A stretch of DNA of 34,560 nucleotides from Rhodobacteraceae bacterium UBA3069 (lineage in GTDB: Bacteria > Pseudomonadota > Alphaproteobacteria > Rhodobacterales > Rhodobacteraceae), in the NCBI GenBank assembly GCA_002366795.1, contig DFBX01000085.1, forward strand, positions 1-34,560, read 5' to 3'. The position numbers were made by a program, and so were the translations under genes. Each line of letters opens with the position of its first letter. Position 1 is the stretch's first letter. Shown piece after piece: positions 33,428 to 34,560 of the stretch. The notes under the pieces are model-generated. The model was given only the letters and a program-made list of their open reading frames with translations, ran no database searches and was not told the origin of the DNA.

Positions 33428-33453
33428 TCCCGCCCGCACCGTTGCGGGCGGGA
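33428..33453. terminator. Strong hairpin after the TerB-like gene
   Basis: TCCCGCCCGCA (33428-33438) pairs perfectly with TGCGGGCGGGA (33443-33453) across a CCGT loop. There is no T-run, so it is terminator-like or an mRNA end structure. Confidence 0.55.
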
Positions 33454-33480
33454 ATCTGGCGCGCCGCCGGTGATTGGCAG

Positions 33481-33508
33481 TTGACACCTGCCACCAGCCG
33501 CGTAAAAG
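33481..33508 (+). promoter_or_regulatory. Likely promoter of rpmG
   Basis: TTGACA (33481-33486), an exact -35 consensus, is followed after 16 bases by TAAAAG (33503-33508), about 64 bases before the L33 start. The -10 match is modest. Confidence 0.5.
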
Positions 33509-33571
33509 GCGGGCTTCAAGGATTCCACGGGCGGCCCGACTGACCCGTTTAGACGAGACTGGAGTTATAAC

Positions 33572-33739
33572 ATGGCGAAGCCGACGACGATCAAAATCCG
33601 TCTGAACTCGACCGCAGGCACGGGCCACTTCTATGTGACCAAGAAGAACGCCCGCACCATGACCGAGAAGATGGTTGTGCGCAAATACGACCCCGTCGTG
33701 CGCAAGCATGTCGAATACAAGGAAGGCAAGATCAAGTAA
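33572..33739 (+). CDS. rpmG: Ribosomal protein L33
   Basis: 55 residues: MAKPTTIKIRLNSTAGTGHF, YVTKKNARTM and KYDPVVRKHVEYKEGKIK are diagnostic of bL33. It contains no cysteines, so it is the zinc-independent (C-minus) form usual in Alphaproteobacteria. A ribosome site (GGAG) precedes the ATG. It has its own promoter and terminator. Confidence 0.97.
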   Translation: MAKPTTIKIRLNSTAGTGHFYVTKKNARTMTEKMVVRKYDPVVRKHVEYKEGKIK

Positions 33740-33761
33740 GATCTGCCCCTTGCGGACAATC

Positions 33762-33789
33762 AAAGGCCACGCCTTCGCGCGTGGCCTTT
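33762..33789 (+). terminator. Rho-independent terminator after rpmG
   Basis: AAAGGCCACG (33762-33771) pairs perfectly with CGTGGCCTTT (33780-33789) across an 8-base loop, continuing into TTTT. Confidence 0.85.
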
Positions 33790-33847
33790 TGCGTCTGTAA
33801 ACCCCTTTGGATCGGCCATATCATCCCGGTCAGGAACGGAGGTTCGA

Positions 33848-34534
33848 ATGCCCCGCGAAGGACATTTCATTACCCGCACGGGATGGCTGCGCGCGGCCAT
33901 TCTGGGCGCGAATGACGGGATCGTTTCTACCGCGTCCTTGCTGGTGGGGGTCGTGGCCGCAGGGATGGACCGCAGCGGCATTTTGCTGGCTGGCCTGGCC
34001 GGCCTGACCGCTGGCGCGTTTTCCATGGCGGCGGGGGAATATGTTTCCGTCTCGGCCCAGACCGATGTGGAATCCGCCGACCTGGAACGCGAGCGCATCG
34101 CGCTGGAAGAAGACCCCGAATACGAGCTGCAAGAGCTGGCCGAAGGGTTCGAGGCACGGGGCGTTTCCGCTGACCTGGCCGTGCAGGTCGCCCATGAGAT
34201 GACCGCCCATGACGCGCTGGATGCCCATGCCCGCGAGGAGTTGGGCCTGACCGACCAGTCCGGAAGCCGCCCGCTGGAGGCCGCGCTTGCCTCGGCCCTG
34301 GCCTTTGCCACGGGGGCGGCGCTGCCCCTGATTGCGGTAATCATTGCGCCGATGACCTGGCGCAGCTTTGCCGTGGTCGTGGTGTCGCATATGGCGCTGA
34401 TTCTTTTGGGGAGCGTCGGCGCGCGTCTTGGCGGCACGCCGGTCTGGCCGGCCGTGTTGCGCGTGGTGTTCTGGGGGGCGCTTGCCATGGCCGTCACTGC
34501 GGCGGTGGGGCGGCTGTTCGGCGTGATGGTCTAG
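33848..34534 (+). CDS. VIT1/CCC1-family iron/manganese transporter
   Basis: 228 residues with about five hydrophobic segments. The start (WLRAAILGANDGIVSTASLLVGV) is the hallmark of the VIT family, followed by GLTAGAFSMAAGEYVSVSAQTD. A central acidic cytoplasmic part (ESADLERERIALEEDPEYELQEL and HDALDAHAREELG) supplies Glu-rich metal ligands. Two further helix pairs end the protein. In plants and yeast the family loads iron or manganese into vacuoles; in bacteria it probably exports Fe2+ or Mn2+. GGAGG lies 6 bases before ATG 33848. It is the last gene, and only 26 uninformative bases follow. Confidence 0.9.
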   Translation: MPREGHFITRTGWLRAAILGANDGIVSTASLLVGVVAAGMDRSGILLAGLAGLTAGAFSMAAGEYVSVSAQTDVESADLERERIALEEDPEYELQELAEGFEARGVSADLAVQVAHEMTAHDALDAHAREELGLTDQSGSRPLEAALASALAFATGAALPLIAVIIAPMTWRSFAVVVVSHMALILLGSVGARLGGTPVWPAVLRVVFWGALAMAVTAAVGRLFGVMV

Positions 34535-34560
34535 ACGCATTCATACTTCAGGGATCGCCA

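Overview
The window looks like chromosomal DNA of an alphaproteobacterium, most likely a member of Rhodobacterales (Roseobacter/Paracoccus-like). The reasons are high GC with strong third-position bias, a DUF2927 lipoprotein, a BapA-prefix adhesin with a type I exporter, an alphaproteobacterial type A RNase P RNA, a cysteine-free L33, and an FNR-type box (TTGAGCGAGATCAA). These are family-level judgements by eye; no search was run.

Left part (1-13,840, all + strand). A C-terminal scrap of an RTX-type protein is followed by a two-gene RND efflux pump (adaptor plus permease) that ends at a strong terminator. A 0.5 kb AT-richer gap holds a perfect 18-bp palindrome and a TATAAT box. After it comes a biofilm-adhesin locus: a BapA/LapA-like protein with about nine tandem Ig-like repeats, then its type I secretion system (TolC-like lipoprotein, ABC ATPase with a peptidase-like domain, HlyD-like adaptor) and a terminator. 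Two lesions stand out. The adhesin's coding similarity runs upstream of the first ATG into an ATA codon, and the outer-membrane gene is split by what looks like a single-base deletion.

Middle (13,841-25,900). A PhnA-like gene, dtd (-) and an hsp20 gene (+) with an FNR-like box come first. Next is a long co-directional minus-strand cluster: rluB, a 27-residue membrane peptide, xpaC-like, telA-like, a DUF2927 lipoprotein, an OYE-type flavoenzyme, an SPFH/GYF protein (YdjI-like), an NTF2-like small protein, a double zinc-ribbon membrane protein (YdjG-like) and a nitroreductase. Many junctions overlap by ATGA, GTGA or TGATG. I regard the part from the small peptide to the zinc-ribbon protein as the best candidate for an incompletely described system: a membrane/envelope-stress complex that joins what Bacillus keeps as separate xpaC-yaaN and ydjGHI modules. 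tadA (+) and a UPF0173 hydrolase (-) follow.

Right part (25,900-34,560, all + strand). An exact 25-bp tandem duplication precedes a ceramidase-family membrane protein. Then come gatC-gatA, an Excalibur-type lipoprotein, an AmpD/AmiD-type amidase, rnpB, a translationally coupled pair (unknown coiled-coil membrane protein plus ClpP-like membrane-anchored protease), a TerB/DUF533 protein, rpmG, and a VIT/CCC1 iron-manganese transporter. No tRNA, rRNA, CRISPR array or intact insertion sequence was seen.
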